Source: Bigelowiella natans CCMP2755 (Eukaryota; Cercozoa; Chlorarachniophyceae). From it: 64,000 nt of DNA. The stretch lies in assembly GCA_000320545.1 (NCBI GenBank), contig ADNK01002375.1, forward strand, positions 1 to 64,000, written 5' to 3'. The notes beneath the pieces were generated by a model that saw only the letters and a list, made by a program, of their open reading frames with translations, made no database searches and had not been told where the DNA came from. Positions 23,851-34,687 of the stretch are shown one piece after another (the stretch's first letter is position 1; the number at the start of each line of letters is the position of its first letter). A program made the position numbers and the translations under genes.

Positions 23851-25706
23851 GTCCCACTTCGAATGTATGTACACAGCCTTTTGGTCTTGGTCACGGCTTG
23901 ATGCCCATTGGAGTGTGCACTGCCGCCGAGACACGGTGCGATTCTTTGTCCTTTCGGGGGGGAGGGGAAAGGATACCATGAGGAAGACTTCATTTTTTCT
24001 TGCACAACACTAACCAAGTGTGCTCCCTGCCAAGGTGTGCTGGCAAGTTCACAAAGTTGGAACCAACCCTCACATCTGCATCCTGCATCATGGAATGAAT
24101 GACGAAGTCGTGCGAACCCCTTCCCTCCTTTCTTCGGAAGGTCTTCCTTGTTGGGCCGAATTTCGAATTTCCGCCATGCAAGCAAAAAACGCCATGGAAC
24201 ATGGACAGCGACAAAGGAATTCTTCTTTTTTTGCTAATTTGGGAATCAGCACATCGCGTCGTCGTCATTCAGCTGTGTTGTGATGCATTCAATGTTCAGT
24301 TCAGTTCGTGCCAATTTGCACGAACTCCGCTAGCTTGCTAGTCAGTCCTCACTGAAGCCAGTTCGAGGCACTGCATTTCGCACATTGCAAGTGTATGTCA
24401 CACTTTGGAGATGTAGTTTTTCATCATTGTTCATTGTTCATTGTTCAGCACATCGTTTTTGCATTGTTCCATGTGCACATCCACATCAACACCTGTGATT
24501 CCTTCTGGTTTCACTGGTCCAGTGGTTGGACCTCACTGAAGTCAGTTCGAGGCACTGCGTTTCGCACACTGCAAGTGTCTTGCAACGTTTTGGAAATGCA
24601 GTTTGTCGTCATTGTTCGCTTGTTCATTGTCAAATCGTCATTTTGTCATCACAATTGTTCGATCGCAACACATCACGCGACGTGCATCAAGTGCAACACA
24701 CTCAGATGTGATGCCACAATGAGGAAAAAGACACCGCGTGTGCATGGCGGCACACACTTTGTCTTGCAAATGCAAATCTGCCAAAACCCACATTGAGTGA
24801 AAACACATGCACGCAGGCGGCACGATGTTGTTCTGGTGGATGATGAACACAGCAATGTGCTCCAGTGCCAGTGCATTGTGCATGTTGCACGTGTGTGCAT
24901 CGTGTGCATCACATTGCATGTCCATCATGTGGTAGCTGGTCACTGCATGAGCGGACAGCACGCAAGCACACCCACACACAGCATTCTAGCATTGCTAGAT
25001 TGCGCTTGTGCACTGCGCTGGTGCAGTCATTCTAAAGCAAATTATTTTTGTTCGTGTGCACGCTTGATCGATCGATCAACGAGTCAACGTGCACAGCACA
25101 CCTCCAGACCTGATGATTCACACATGCCATGTAGCGCATGCTGGCATGCTAGCATGGCATCACCGCTCTAGCGCTGCGAAAGATCGAATTGTTGATGCGT
25201 GAAAACATGCATCATTGCGTTGTCACGCTACGTGATCTGTGCTAGTGATGACAGCAATTTCGTGTTTTGAGTGCGCAATCAATCACTAGATCGAATGCTA
25301 GCGCATGCTGTCTAGCTTTGTCAAGTGCATGTCGTCACTTGCGCACTGCTTAGACTAGCCATCTGCTATCTGTGTCGCAACTGTCGCAACACGGCATTTT
25401 TGTCTAACCTAGTAACGACGAATAGTTCATGCATGCTTGCATCGCATGGCGGTTGCATCTCATCCACCGCATGCATGCATGTCGTCGCGATCGATCGTTG
25501 TCATGTAAATGATTGCAAATCGAAGCTCACAATGACAGAGCATTTAACCTTAAAATTTGAATTCAGAAATTTCGCATCGCTAAACTAAAGGATGGAGAAT
25601 GCACGAGAGAGATCGTGAACATTTCTGTTTTGGGTGAGGCAATTAGTACGACTTAGGCTACCAATGCCATGATTTTGATTAATTGTTTTACTCAGGAAAA
25701 GTTTTC
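23851..25706. repeat. Repeat island with a 184-base direct repeat
   Basis: No supported gene. GTTCGAGGCACTGC and about 100 following bases recur at 24361 and 24545. Each copy continues CGCACA-TTGCAAGTGT and then a TTGTTCATTGTTCATTG array. CATGCTAGC words are dense at 25130-25500. Confidence 0.6.
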
Positions 25707-26951
25707 TCACTGAGAGATAGCTTGAACGTGTGTAAAAGACCAATCAAGAAGATCGCCATTGTCAGTAGTAACTGCAGTAAGCAGATGCGTTGGATTCAGA
25801 TCGTCGTCTAGTACAAGGTGTGGACGTTCACGGCGAACGTAAGTGATGCTACTTCCTCCTTCAACGTCAGTCGAAAGAGTAAAAGCGGCAGTGTCCGCCA
25901 TGGTCCAATTAAAACCATCTCTGGAAAAAGCATGGGCTCCAACGTAAGGATTATTCCAGCTGTGAAACAATGCATGCAAGTAACCTGCAGCATCTCTGAA
26001 CATGAAAGTGTCCTCCATACCGTTATTTAGGGCTGGTTGTGCAGCTAGCTTAGAGTCTACAAGGTGATATGAGCCATTCCAAGAGTCAGCAGTCGCTAAC
26101 CAAATTGCGGAGTTGGGAAGTGGAGCTGGTGATCCCCATGACCGAGTGAATGTAAGAATGTTTCCGTTCTCCAGAACAACAGGAGCATGGGATTCGAAGC
26201 CGAGATTTGCTTCAGTCCAATTCCATTTGGCCAAGCTCATATTTTGTCTCTCCCATGGCCCATCGAGGGTGGGGGCAAAGAGGATGTCTTGGCATGCACG
26301 TTCATATGATTGATCTGTTCCTGGGCAATCTCCAAAGGTCGTCCCGTTGCTGCAATGAGTGCAGGGCCCCACAAGACCCGTACCGTTCGATCCAGTGATA
26401 GCTCCATCAGCGCAGCCAATTTTATACATAACATAACCTTCATCTACTTTCACAACTGTCGGTTCATGTGCAAAGAACCCAATTATCTCCTTCTCGAATT
26501 TGTATGGACCCATAGCATCATCCGAGGTAGCGTGGACAATCCTAGAGTTTCGAAGCCAAGAGTCTAGACCACATCCTTGGGTCATCTCTGACACAAATAG
26601 ATGCCATCGTTTGTCGTTCTCAGGATCTTTCCAAATGGATCCTCCCCAAGAAGCAAGACCATTGCCATCTCCATCAGGGTATTGTCCGTATGCCGGAGTA
26701 GACTTTGCAGGCATAGGCATGAGGTTCAGTTCTCCACAGTCGTCGCCTTTCCATCCCTTGAAGCATTCGCAGACGCTATCTTCTAAACAATGTCCGTTTA
26801 GGTTGCAATCCTCGTCTGCTGTGCATTGGAAATCAGCGTCATGCACTTTGTGAACCTGTCGGTCATCTTTCGTCGTGTGTGTGTTCCCAGGGATGAGGGC
26901 ATTCGCTACAATGGCGGTAGCGAGAATAAAGGTGGCACGATGGTAAATCAT
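25707..26951 (-). CDS. Secreted EGF-like plus glycosidase-type beta-propeller protein, intronless
   Basis: A single 414-codon exon. Residues 1-20 form a signal peptide ending near ANALIPG. Residues about 42-73 form an EGF-like module with six Cys (C-TADEDCNLNGHC-LEDSVCECF-KGWKGDDC). The rest has repeated W/G-rich strands such as SWGGSIWKDPENDKRW and DTFMFRDAAGYLHALFHSW, as in GH43/GH32-like five-bladed propellers. N-glycosylation sequons (NGT, NMS, NWT, NGS) support export through the secretory path. The substrate cannot be told, and catalytic carboxylates are not certain by eye. The lack of introns contrasts with every neighbour longer than 1 kb, so a retrocopy or transferred gene is possible. 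Confidence 0.8.
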   Translation of the reverse strand: MIYHRATFILATAIVANALIPGNTHTTKDDRQVHKVHDADFQCTADEDCNLNGHCLEDSVCECFKGWKGDDCGELNLMPMPAKSTPAYGQYPDGDGNGLASWGGSIWKDPENDKRWHLFVSEMTQGCGLDSWLRNSRIVHATSDDAMGPYKFEKEIIGFFAHEPTVVKVDEGYVMYKIGCADGAITGSNGTGLVGPCTHCSNGTTFGDCPGTDQSYERACQDILFAPTLDGPWERQNMSLAKWNWTEANLGFESHAPVVLENGNILTFTRSWGSPAPLPNSAIWLATADSWNGSYHLVDSKLAAQPALNNGMEDTFMFRDAAGYLHALFHSWNNPYVGAHAFSRDGFNWTMADTAAFTLSTDVEGGSSITYVRRERPHLVLDDDLNPTHLLTAVTTDNGDLLDWSFTHVQAISQ

Positions 26952-27556
26952 CTCGTGAACAAATGAGAAAGGAGCAGTTTGGGAGACAGTTGTCCTTCGA
27001 GCTCTGGGGATGGTGGAGGGTGAGATGGAAGACGGTTTCGGCGCAATGGCGGTCAGAGTGACTTTCCTTCATAGCGACTTCAATTAATTCATGTCGTTCT
27101 CCAAAACAAATCTTCATCTCCAAAATGAAGTGGTGCATGCGATTCTTTTGGGTGAAAGTCACCGCTTCAAAATCGTTTGTAGCGGGGGTACCTGGCAGAA
27201 GTACCCTGCATTTTTAATGCGCTTTTTAAAACTACACAGCATGATTTTAATATTTCTTCGGGGGAAATATGAGACTCACACGAAATTCTCTAGAGTCTTG
27301 GATAGCTTAAACAGGATAAATTGGAATAAATTACACTTCTCCATTCGAAGATTTTATTAATATCCAGGATATTTATAGAATAATTATCAATATAAAAGCG
27401 TATCTTCATCCAATTACCTTGCTTTCAAGGCTATGATTTTTACAGTTGTGCCTTATTTTACCTTGCGCATTTCAGCACCACTCTGGAAGGCTCTCTCGTT
27501 AATAGAGCAAGCCTTCGCATTCCTTCCTCCTTCCAACACACTTTCATTATCTAAAC
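26952..27556. other. Divergent intergenic region
   Basis: Separates the starts of the secreted protein (-) and the proteasome gene (+). AT-rich from 27210; no coding or repeat feature stands out. Confidence 0.5.
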
Positions 27557-28720
27557 ATGGAGGCATATCAGAAGTCAAGAGGGGGATTCTCTTTTAACCT
27601 TTGTGACAGGTGATTTTAGTGAATAGGTTTATTTCGCACGCTTCTGCCGAAGCAGATTTTCTACCTTCCTTTGTGCATGTTATTTAGCTGCTGCTTTCTT
27701 CATTTTGCAGGAACAAACTACTTTCATCCGATGGTAAAGCTACTGTCCCCAAAACTAAGAAAACGGGAACTACCATCTGTGGGGTTGTTTACAAGGTCAC
27801 TAATATGCAAATAAAAATGTGAGCTGGTTCAAAATTAATGAGAGCAATCATTAGAACGGCGTCGTCTTGGGGGCCGATACCCGTGCTACGGAGGGACCTA
27901 TAGTGTGTGATAAGAATTGCGAAAAAATCCACAAGATCACTGAAAATATTTGGTGCTGTGGAGCTGGTACCTCGGCCGATACTGAAAACGTCACAGGTAA
28001 ACGACCGCATGGTCTGGCCGACACTGATATATTTTTATTGACTGAGAATTTCAATACCAACGAAATAATTAGGACTCATTGGTTCACAACTTGAGCTCCA
28101 TCGATTAGCAACAGGAAAGGAACCGCGTGTTATCACTGCATTAACTCGTCTGAAGCAACGGCTATTCCAGTACGATAAAACGATTAAAAAAACCGTGTAT
28201 TGCTTAACCGGCTCACTCTTGAATCCGTCAGGTATCAAGGATACATTAGTGCTGCTCTCGTTCTTGGCGGGGTCGACTGCGATGGACCTCATATTTATAC
28301 TGTGTGGCCTCATGGGAGCACTGATCATCTCCCGTACGCTACCATGGGTTCCGGTAGCTTAGCTGCTATGGCAGTTTTTGAAGCCAGCTACAAGGATGAT
28401 ATGGATGTAATTCATTCTGAGTTTGTTTTGTGCATCAGATGCTAAACATTTTTTTTTCCCAGGAGAAAGAGGCTATAGCACTGGTAAATGATGCGATCCA
28501 GGCTGGAATCTGGAATGATCTAGGCTCTGGTGGAAACGTAGATGTGATGGTCATCAACAAAAAGGGTACTAAAATGCTTCGAAATATGGTAAAACCAAAC
28601 GACCGTACTTTCCACGCGAAGGGCTTCTATAAATTCCCAAAAGGAACAACTGCTCTAGCGGAAGAGGCTAAAAAGAGATTCGCGGCTATGTCTGTTTCCA
28701 CCATGGAGGTCGATTCCTGA
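27557..28720 (+). CDS. PSMB7: 20S proteasome subunit beta-2 (trypsin-like)
   Basis: The ATG at 27557 opens a propeptide ([18 protein letters not shown]). The mature N-terminal Thr follows KKTG in [12 protein letters not shown]. Then come [85 protein letters not shown] and [14 protein letters not shown]. The last exon ends MEVDS at 28720. All junctions used are phase-consistent. The order and spacing match human PSMB7 and yeast Pup1 closely, including the Asp/Lys/Ser residues around the catalytic Thr. The subunit carries the trypsin-like site in the proteasome core. Confidence 0.95.
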
Positions 28721-29880
28721 GCATCTCTATGTACAAGGAAGACAATAAATTTATTCTTTAGAAAAGACAGCAATTGCATCCATAAACATAATTGCTAGAC
28801 CACCTAGCCAGAGAGATTGTCTGGTCATGTCCATGCATGCACGCGAGCTAGCGCGAGACGGCAGATCAATGCTAGAATGTACGTAATGCAAACGTAACAA
28901 TTGCATATTTTCAATGTACTCGTGATTCATTTTAATTATATGTGGCTGTGACAAAGCTGCGGCTACAGCGCAAATATGCGGATGTATATAGATGACAGTA
29001 TGCACTGCTATAGATGCTCTAGTGCTCTAGTGCTGTCTAGCTGTTGTTGCTAGATTGCAGAGCGGGTCGCCCCGCGCAAGCAGCACGTACTACATAGATG
29101 AGCACTTCACAGACTAGTAGAGCACTGGAGTATAGTGGCATGCAAGAAGCACTAGAGCACACTACTAGACTACCCAAGCATCGTAGACTCTGCTAGCTAC
29201 CGCTCTGGCTAGCTAGCGCTAGCTAGCCACAGCATGGATGGAGCAGCTGCAGCATGCTAGCATATGTGGATCGAAATGGCTTCATGCGTTCATACGTTCG
29301 AGCTGCTGGCGCTGAACAAATCCGTCCCACATCAGCACAGGCTGGCTAGCTCTAGAGCTGCCTATGACATGTGAGCATGGGCAGTGTCCACTGAACAACT
29401 ATGACGCTAGATGATGAAACGGCTTGTAGCGTACCGCTGCGATCTCTAGATCTAGCGATGCGCATGCGGCAAAGGACATATGAAAGCCTCACTGTTACCT
29501 AGTTGTGTGCGATCGATGCACTGGTACGTAGGTAGATACATGTATGAACATGTGTGCGAAAAACTAACGTAACGTCAAGAAATGTCTGCTCACCGGTCGC
29601 ATCGGCGGCGCCAACGAAGACTGCTAGACTGTGATGAGATAACGATGCGAATAAGCAACATATATGAATAATGTATACAGGCTTTGGGGTACGGTGCATG
29701 CAATTACTGTTATACGTGTCTAGATATGTACCTTAGTTCTATACAAAAATGTAGAACACAGCAGGCATGTCGACGCTATAAAATAACGCATCCTACAAGT
29801 GGCCAAGCTAGCCCGATTATTGGCGACGATAGCTGCTGCTTCCGTTTGTCTTCGATAAAAGATAATATGTAGAAATTGAT
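28721..29880. repeat. GCTAGC/CATGC-rich intergenic island
   Basis: No gene seen. GCTAGC, CTAGAG and CATGC words are dense between 28,790 and 29,480, for example CTAGCTAGCGCTAGCTAGCC near 29210. Confidence 0.6.
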
Positions 29881-30180
29881 CTATCTCTTTTTTTGTTCCA
29901 AAGCTTTCGAGAAACAAGAAGCCGCCTGCACAAATAATTTATATTTTACCAAATCTGTGGTTGAATTTATGACACCATTTACACATTCAAAGTTCACCAT
30001 TTCGTCCGTTGCATATCTATCACTGCCAACTTTTTGATCATCCTAAAAAAATGTTTCGCATAGGAAAGCTGGTCACATTACAACATCAACTATAGCTTTG
30101 AAACCAATTGTAGCTGTCTGACCGGGTATGTGATGTCGGCGAATATGTTTCCCTCTGAATCTATTTTTGTTTGGAAGCAT
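29881..30180 (-). CDS. Short two-exon gene, unrecognised
   Basis: The ATG at 30180 gives MLPNKNRFRGKHIRRHHIPG then QTATIGFKAIVDV. A phase-0 intron with acceptor TTTTTTTAG follows. Exon 2 reads DDQKVGSDRYATDEMVNFEC, then VNGVINSTTDLVKYKLFVQA and ends EQKKR with a stop at 29881. The product has about 86 residues, basic at the N-terminus. It lies tail to tail with nothing and 125 bases downstream of the Rieske gene. Family unknown, but both exons look coding. Confidence 0.5.
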
Positions 30181-30304
30181 CTCTGTGATACTCTCTGCAT
30201 CAAGTATATGGATTTTAATTAGGAGAAGAAAATTTACATTTTCGAGTAGAATAAAGGAAATCGTATGCGGTAAATCGAAATCATGGGTGGATTGGTGTGT
30301 TGTT

Positions 30305-31151
30305 TTATGCCTTTCCAGGTGCCCAGGCTTTCACCCTCTTCACTTTTCCGTTGGAATCAAATTCAACTCCCTATTAGTGTTAATGAAACAATCATTATTT
30401 CGTTCAACGATAGTTGTAATACCACAACCTTTGAGTATTTCTTCCCAGTTTTCAACGAAATAGGGTGGCTATGCCATGGGCACTTGATGCACGGGTCTTA
30501 AATTTATCCAAATTAAAAGAGTGAACTTTCTTATTGGAAAGGACGGAATGTGTCATTAAATTGAGTATCACCTCCCGGAACAAGCTCTTCAATATCACCT
30601 AGTGTAAGAGGCCCCCCCGTATGGTAGCAAATACCTGGTGTAAATTTAAATATACCATTAGCTCAATTTAAATATGCGTTACAAGTTGAACCTACTATCT
30701 AGGCAGTAGATTTCCTCCTTGTGGCGTAGAAGACTTACTCTCCTCCCCCCAACTTTAAGATGTAGCCTATTTGAATACAGGAGTATGAATAAATCACGAA
30801 ACAGTATCTCCGAGTATCAAACCTGTTTTCTTTTTGTAGATCTTTGAGCGTGGCGACCTTGACAAAGTTATCCTCTTTTCCACGAGCATTCTTCGGAATG
30901 CTGCTAGAAGAACCATAACTTGCCATCATGCTCGCGTCCCTCTCTCGCCCCGAGGAAGTTGCACAGTTGGCTGATCCGGGACGTCTTCGTCGTCTTCCTC
31001 GTCTCCGTCTTGTGAGGGGCAAACGACAACAACAATACAACAATTTTGCCCACCATTTCGTAGGAGAGAACCTTTTGGTATAAACCATCTTAAAAATCTG
31101 TCTCACTGTCATTCCAATTACAACAACAACAACAACAACCGTAACAATCAT
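30305..31151 (-). CDS. Rieske [2Fe-2S] domain protein with N-terminal membrane anchor
   Basis: The ATG at 31151 opens a transmembrane helix (MIVTVVVVVVVIGMTV), then a basic stretch rich in Arg. The Rieske fold follows in four small exons: HKEEIYCLDS, then ICYHTGGPLTLGDIEE and PCIKCPWHSHPISLKTGKKY. These give the cluster ligands C-x-H and C-x2-H. The last exon, VEFDSNGKVKRVKAWAPGKA, ends at 30305. Junctions are phase-matched. The sequence resembles the small soluble Rieske proteins (RFESD type) rather than cytochrome b6f/bc1 subunits, but with an added membrane anchor. The electron partner is unknown. Its start lies 168 bases from that of CFAP410, divergently. Confidence 0.8.
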
Positions 31152-31319
31152 GATGATGAAACTGATCAAAACTGCTCATTTAATCCTTTCCCACCTCTCC
31201 CCTTCATAAATCCAAACGCCAGTCTTCTTTTCGGTGAGGTGCCTTTTTTACGGAAATTGCTATCAATGCTTTTGCTGAAGTGATCAAAATACGACATCAG
31301 ACTATAAGTTGCAAGCAAA

Positions 31320-33200
31320 ATGAAACTCACTCGGATTATGGGTCAAAAACAAACAACAATTGGGCAAATGGGCACATTTAATAACATAGAACGAAATCAT
31401 ATGCAATGTTTCCCTGAAGTAGACTTTTTGTGGGACTAATTTTTATGCTCTTAGTTTGTGGACGCACGCGGCAGGACAACTTGAAAAATGTAGATGAATT
31501 TAAAATGGAATTCTTTGATGGTTATGCTTCACAACGCTGACTTCTGCTTAGGTTAAGACTCTAAACTACTGGGGGGCAAATCTTCAGAATGTAAGAGCTG
31601 TATCCTTTATATGTTTATAACGGGATAATAGTTCTCTTAACGAAAGGTTGACCTGATTAAAGATATGCCAAACGTGGAGGTGCTATCCCTCAGGTGAAAC
31701 CCATTACAATCGAGATTTTGAATACACATTTTGGACAAACGTGCGCAGCTTTTTTTTCGACATAAAGTTAACGTTGCTGTCTTCTCCCCCTTTACAATGT
31801 GATTAAACGTATTTTCCTGCAACAGTGTAAACAGAATCGATAGTCTGGAAGCGTTCAGTAATTGCAAACGGCTCCGAGAACTATACCTAAGGCAGAACAA
31901 CATCCAGCATCTCGGTGTGTAAGCACGTGCGCACTAGAAAACAAAGCTAGACTTGTGTAAACCAAAGATGTTATTCATGCTCGCATTCTGAGTGCCGTTG
32001 TATTGTTGTTACTAGATGAAATAAAGTATCTAGAAGGTCTCCCACTCGAAGTATTGTGGTTGACCGGAAATCCCTGTGCGGAAAATCCTGACTATCGGTG
32101 CTACGGCAGCTAATGCAGCACCTTTTTGCAGTCTTCTCTATATTTTTCGCTTTTTCTACGCTCTCTAATCACAAAAGCGTAACACTTACGTGTTCAGAAA
32201 AATATTAGACTTTGCTGAACTCGTCTGAAATTAAATATTGATCTACAAAGACGGTTCATTATCTCGCGACTACCAAATTTGAAAAAACTGGATAACGATG
32301 AGGTGGCTTCGATTCCAGTCGACAGGCCTCACTCTCAAACAGAACGACGCACCTCAACAAAACCTCCTAGATTAATACAACCCAGAGAAACGACGCAGGC
32401 ATGACATACTTCCTTTTACGATTTTTTTCGCTTTACTAATGCTGGTCAGTAGATATATCCTGTTCATTTAGAAACACAACATTGAGTATTCATCTTAAAA
32501 TTCCCATACCAGAGGCCCAAGGTATCACCGGGAAAGTTCCGTCCTCGAGAGGGGGCATTCCAGAATGCCGATTGGGGAGAGGAAATATCTCTTAGCAGTG
32601 CGCGTCAGCAACGTCAATCCTTCCAAGCGTAAATTTCTCTCCAACTCTTTAGTAATCATTCTGATCCCTTATGTATTTTTAACCCGCATGATGTGTCACA
32701 GCGAAGCACATTCAGAAGATTTTAAGATTGAGGTATCGAGCTATGTTGCTTTGGATCCTCGTATAATTTAGGATACGAATGTGATATACTTTCCCAGAAT
32801 TTTCGTGATTCTACGCGTCCTGGGCAAAAAAAACCATCGGATAGAGGTAGACGATCTGATCGGCCGGAGCAGAAAAAGAAAGATCAACCGAGAGTATTTA
32901 CGTCAAGACAGGCTCCCTCGAAGGGCAATCACGGTGGAGCAATTACCATTTCCATTCAGGACAAGTCATAGCTATGTTTATGTTTTACTTTCGTCTATTA
33001 TTTGTGCAGGGTCTAGGGAGATGCAACACAATATTTTGTCAGCTTGTTTCTCTCTAATTGAGGTAATATTTTTACATTAAAAAATGCTAGAATGTGACAC
33101 CTTCTTGTTTAAGACATTGGACGATGCCAGCTTACTATGGCTAAGAAAAGAAATCGACGCAAAGTTAAGCAAAAATAGAATGGCAAAGTTATCCCAGTAG
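31320..33200 (+). CDS. CFAP410: CFAP410 (C21orf2/LRRC76), ciliary LRR protein
   Basis: CFAP410 acts at the basal body and in ciliogenesis. The ATG at 31320 gives MKLTRIM, then VCGRTRQDNLKN (human [20 protein letters not shown]). LRR exons follow: VKTLNYWGANLQ (human VRKLNCWGSRLT), NVDLIKDMPNVEVLSL, SVNRIDSLEAFSNCKRLREL with YLRQNNIQHL, then YLEGLPLEVLWLTGNPCAEN and FIISRLPNLKKLDNDEV. A Pro/Arg/Lys-rich linker follows. The C-terminal helices are MQHNILSACFSLIEV and DDASLLWLRKEIDAKL, equivalent to the helical tail of the human protein, with a stop at 33198-33200. Domain order and the LRRCT-like end agree throughout. Confidence 0.9.
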
Positions 33201-33825
33201 AATATAAGTAATTGCAAAATCTAGAGTAATCATTCAAAGTAATTGCAAAATCTTGAGATGGTCATCAATTTTATTACACAATTGGGAGGCTTCAACTCAT
33301 AGTTCCATAATTTTTATAGCCTCCAAACCACATGAACACCACGACATTGGTGAAACAAATTAATACAAACGAGCCCGATCCACTGATTAGACTCAAATGA
33401 CCCATCTTGAGTATTGTTTGTCGCTTGCTTAAGCTGCGCCAGTGGCCCGCCAGTACGCAAGTGATCCAGGCTCATACGCTATGTTATCCTGGGTTTCATT
33501 TGCAGTGAGCGCAGTACACATGAAGTTGTTCGCATGATGCAGTTTTTCAGAATTCTCTGTATAAGCCTCGCCCCCTGCAGTGGCATCTATCTAAGATATA
33601 ACGCGCTAGCGCTGCACTCTATTCGTTGCATTAATGCGCTCCAGGCACAGTACGTTGCAGCATCCACATTCATGCAGGATCTTCATTTCAATGGTGAGAG
33701 GTTCATAGGATGAACACATAGCGCGAACTATTCTATCAGTTTAAAGTATCCATGCCATGACAGCCATCTTACTGCAGTGTCTACTTTTGAAACTCATATG
33801 AATGCGTATCGTACTAGCTCAATAC
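33201..33825. other. Intergenic, 3' flanks of CFAP410 and the DUF4326 gene
   Basis: Convergent gene ends. A short direct repeat built on AGTAATTGCAAAATCT occurs near 33207 and 33238. Nothing else stands out. Confidence 0.5.
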
Positions 33826-34311
33826 TTAATTCTTGATGCTCTCAAGAGCAGATAAGAGCTTTAGGAGTACATCACCATGACAATCAAGCGGTTTACACCA
33901 GCAACCTAATATCTTGCCTTTCAATTCTCCGATATCTTTCATTAATGGTCCTTGTCCTCTCTTTTTTTTTGTGCATGGATTCACACCAGATATAATCCAT
34001 TCCTCGTACAATTGTAAGCTCCTTTTCCTTCCATGTTTTTTCACAGAGAAAGGATTGTGCCATTTCGAATGAGATGCTCCTTCAACGAATCTCACAGATC
34101 GGCCTTTAATAATCAGTACATTTACTCAAAATATCGATACTAGTAATTAAAGCTAAATACCAATGTAGACATGGGAAGGGTCTTCAGTCCATTGTTTTAG
34201 ATCTTGGTAGTGCATTGAATTTAGATTCTTTTTTCTCACACAAATGCACATCCCCTCCCCTTTAAGGTCGACCGAATTCGTGCTCTCTGCATTTCCAGCT
34301 GGAGCACTCAT
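33826..34311 (-). CDS. DUF4326 protein
   Basis: Exon 1 starts at the ATG at 34311 (MSAPAGNAESTNSVDLKGEG) and ends DPSHVYIG. The second exon begins GRSVRFVEGASHSKWHNPFS and ends with the DUF4326 signature GKILGCWCKPLDCHGDVLLK. The YIGR..., spW/W-NPF, EEWI and GCWCkPl-CHgDvL blocks occur in the family's order, about 143 residues in total. DUF4326 is best known from bacteria and their phages, and its biochemical role is unknown. Here it has a spliceosomal intron, so it is settled in the nuclear genome. The conserved Cys/His cluster could bind metal, which is an inference. Confidence 0.8.
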
Positions 34312-34687
34312 ACGAGTACGAGTAGTCGGTTTGAGCAATGAGCAAAAAGGGCAAAAACCTCGGAAGGAGAAGGAGCATGCAAAATCAACGAGCAATTTCT
34401 GTACAGCGACTTACACCATTTCATGTCGCACTGTAAACCTCGATGCTCTATTCTTTTCTCCTCTCCAGACGAGGCGATTACGTGGTAGCGTCTGAGCGGT
34501 CGATGTTGGATACCTGCGGGGGTTTTCAGTGAGCGACAAAGAAATTAGTTGAAATTAATTATTCGTGGAAACTATTATCACCGCAGAACGACGAAGGGTG
34601 ACCACACCACCACGCCGACTGACAAGGAGAGGAGAGAGTACAACCTTCCCCTGACGACGGGAACCCCATCCCGTCCGATCCGATACG
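34312..34687. other. Divergent promoter region
   Basis: Separates the starts of the DUF4326 gene (-) and the ABC transporter (+). No repeat or extra gene was found. Confidence 0.5.
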
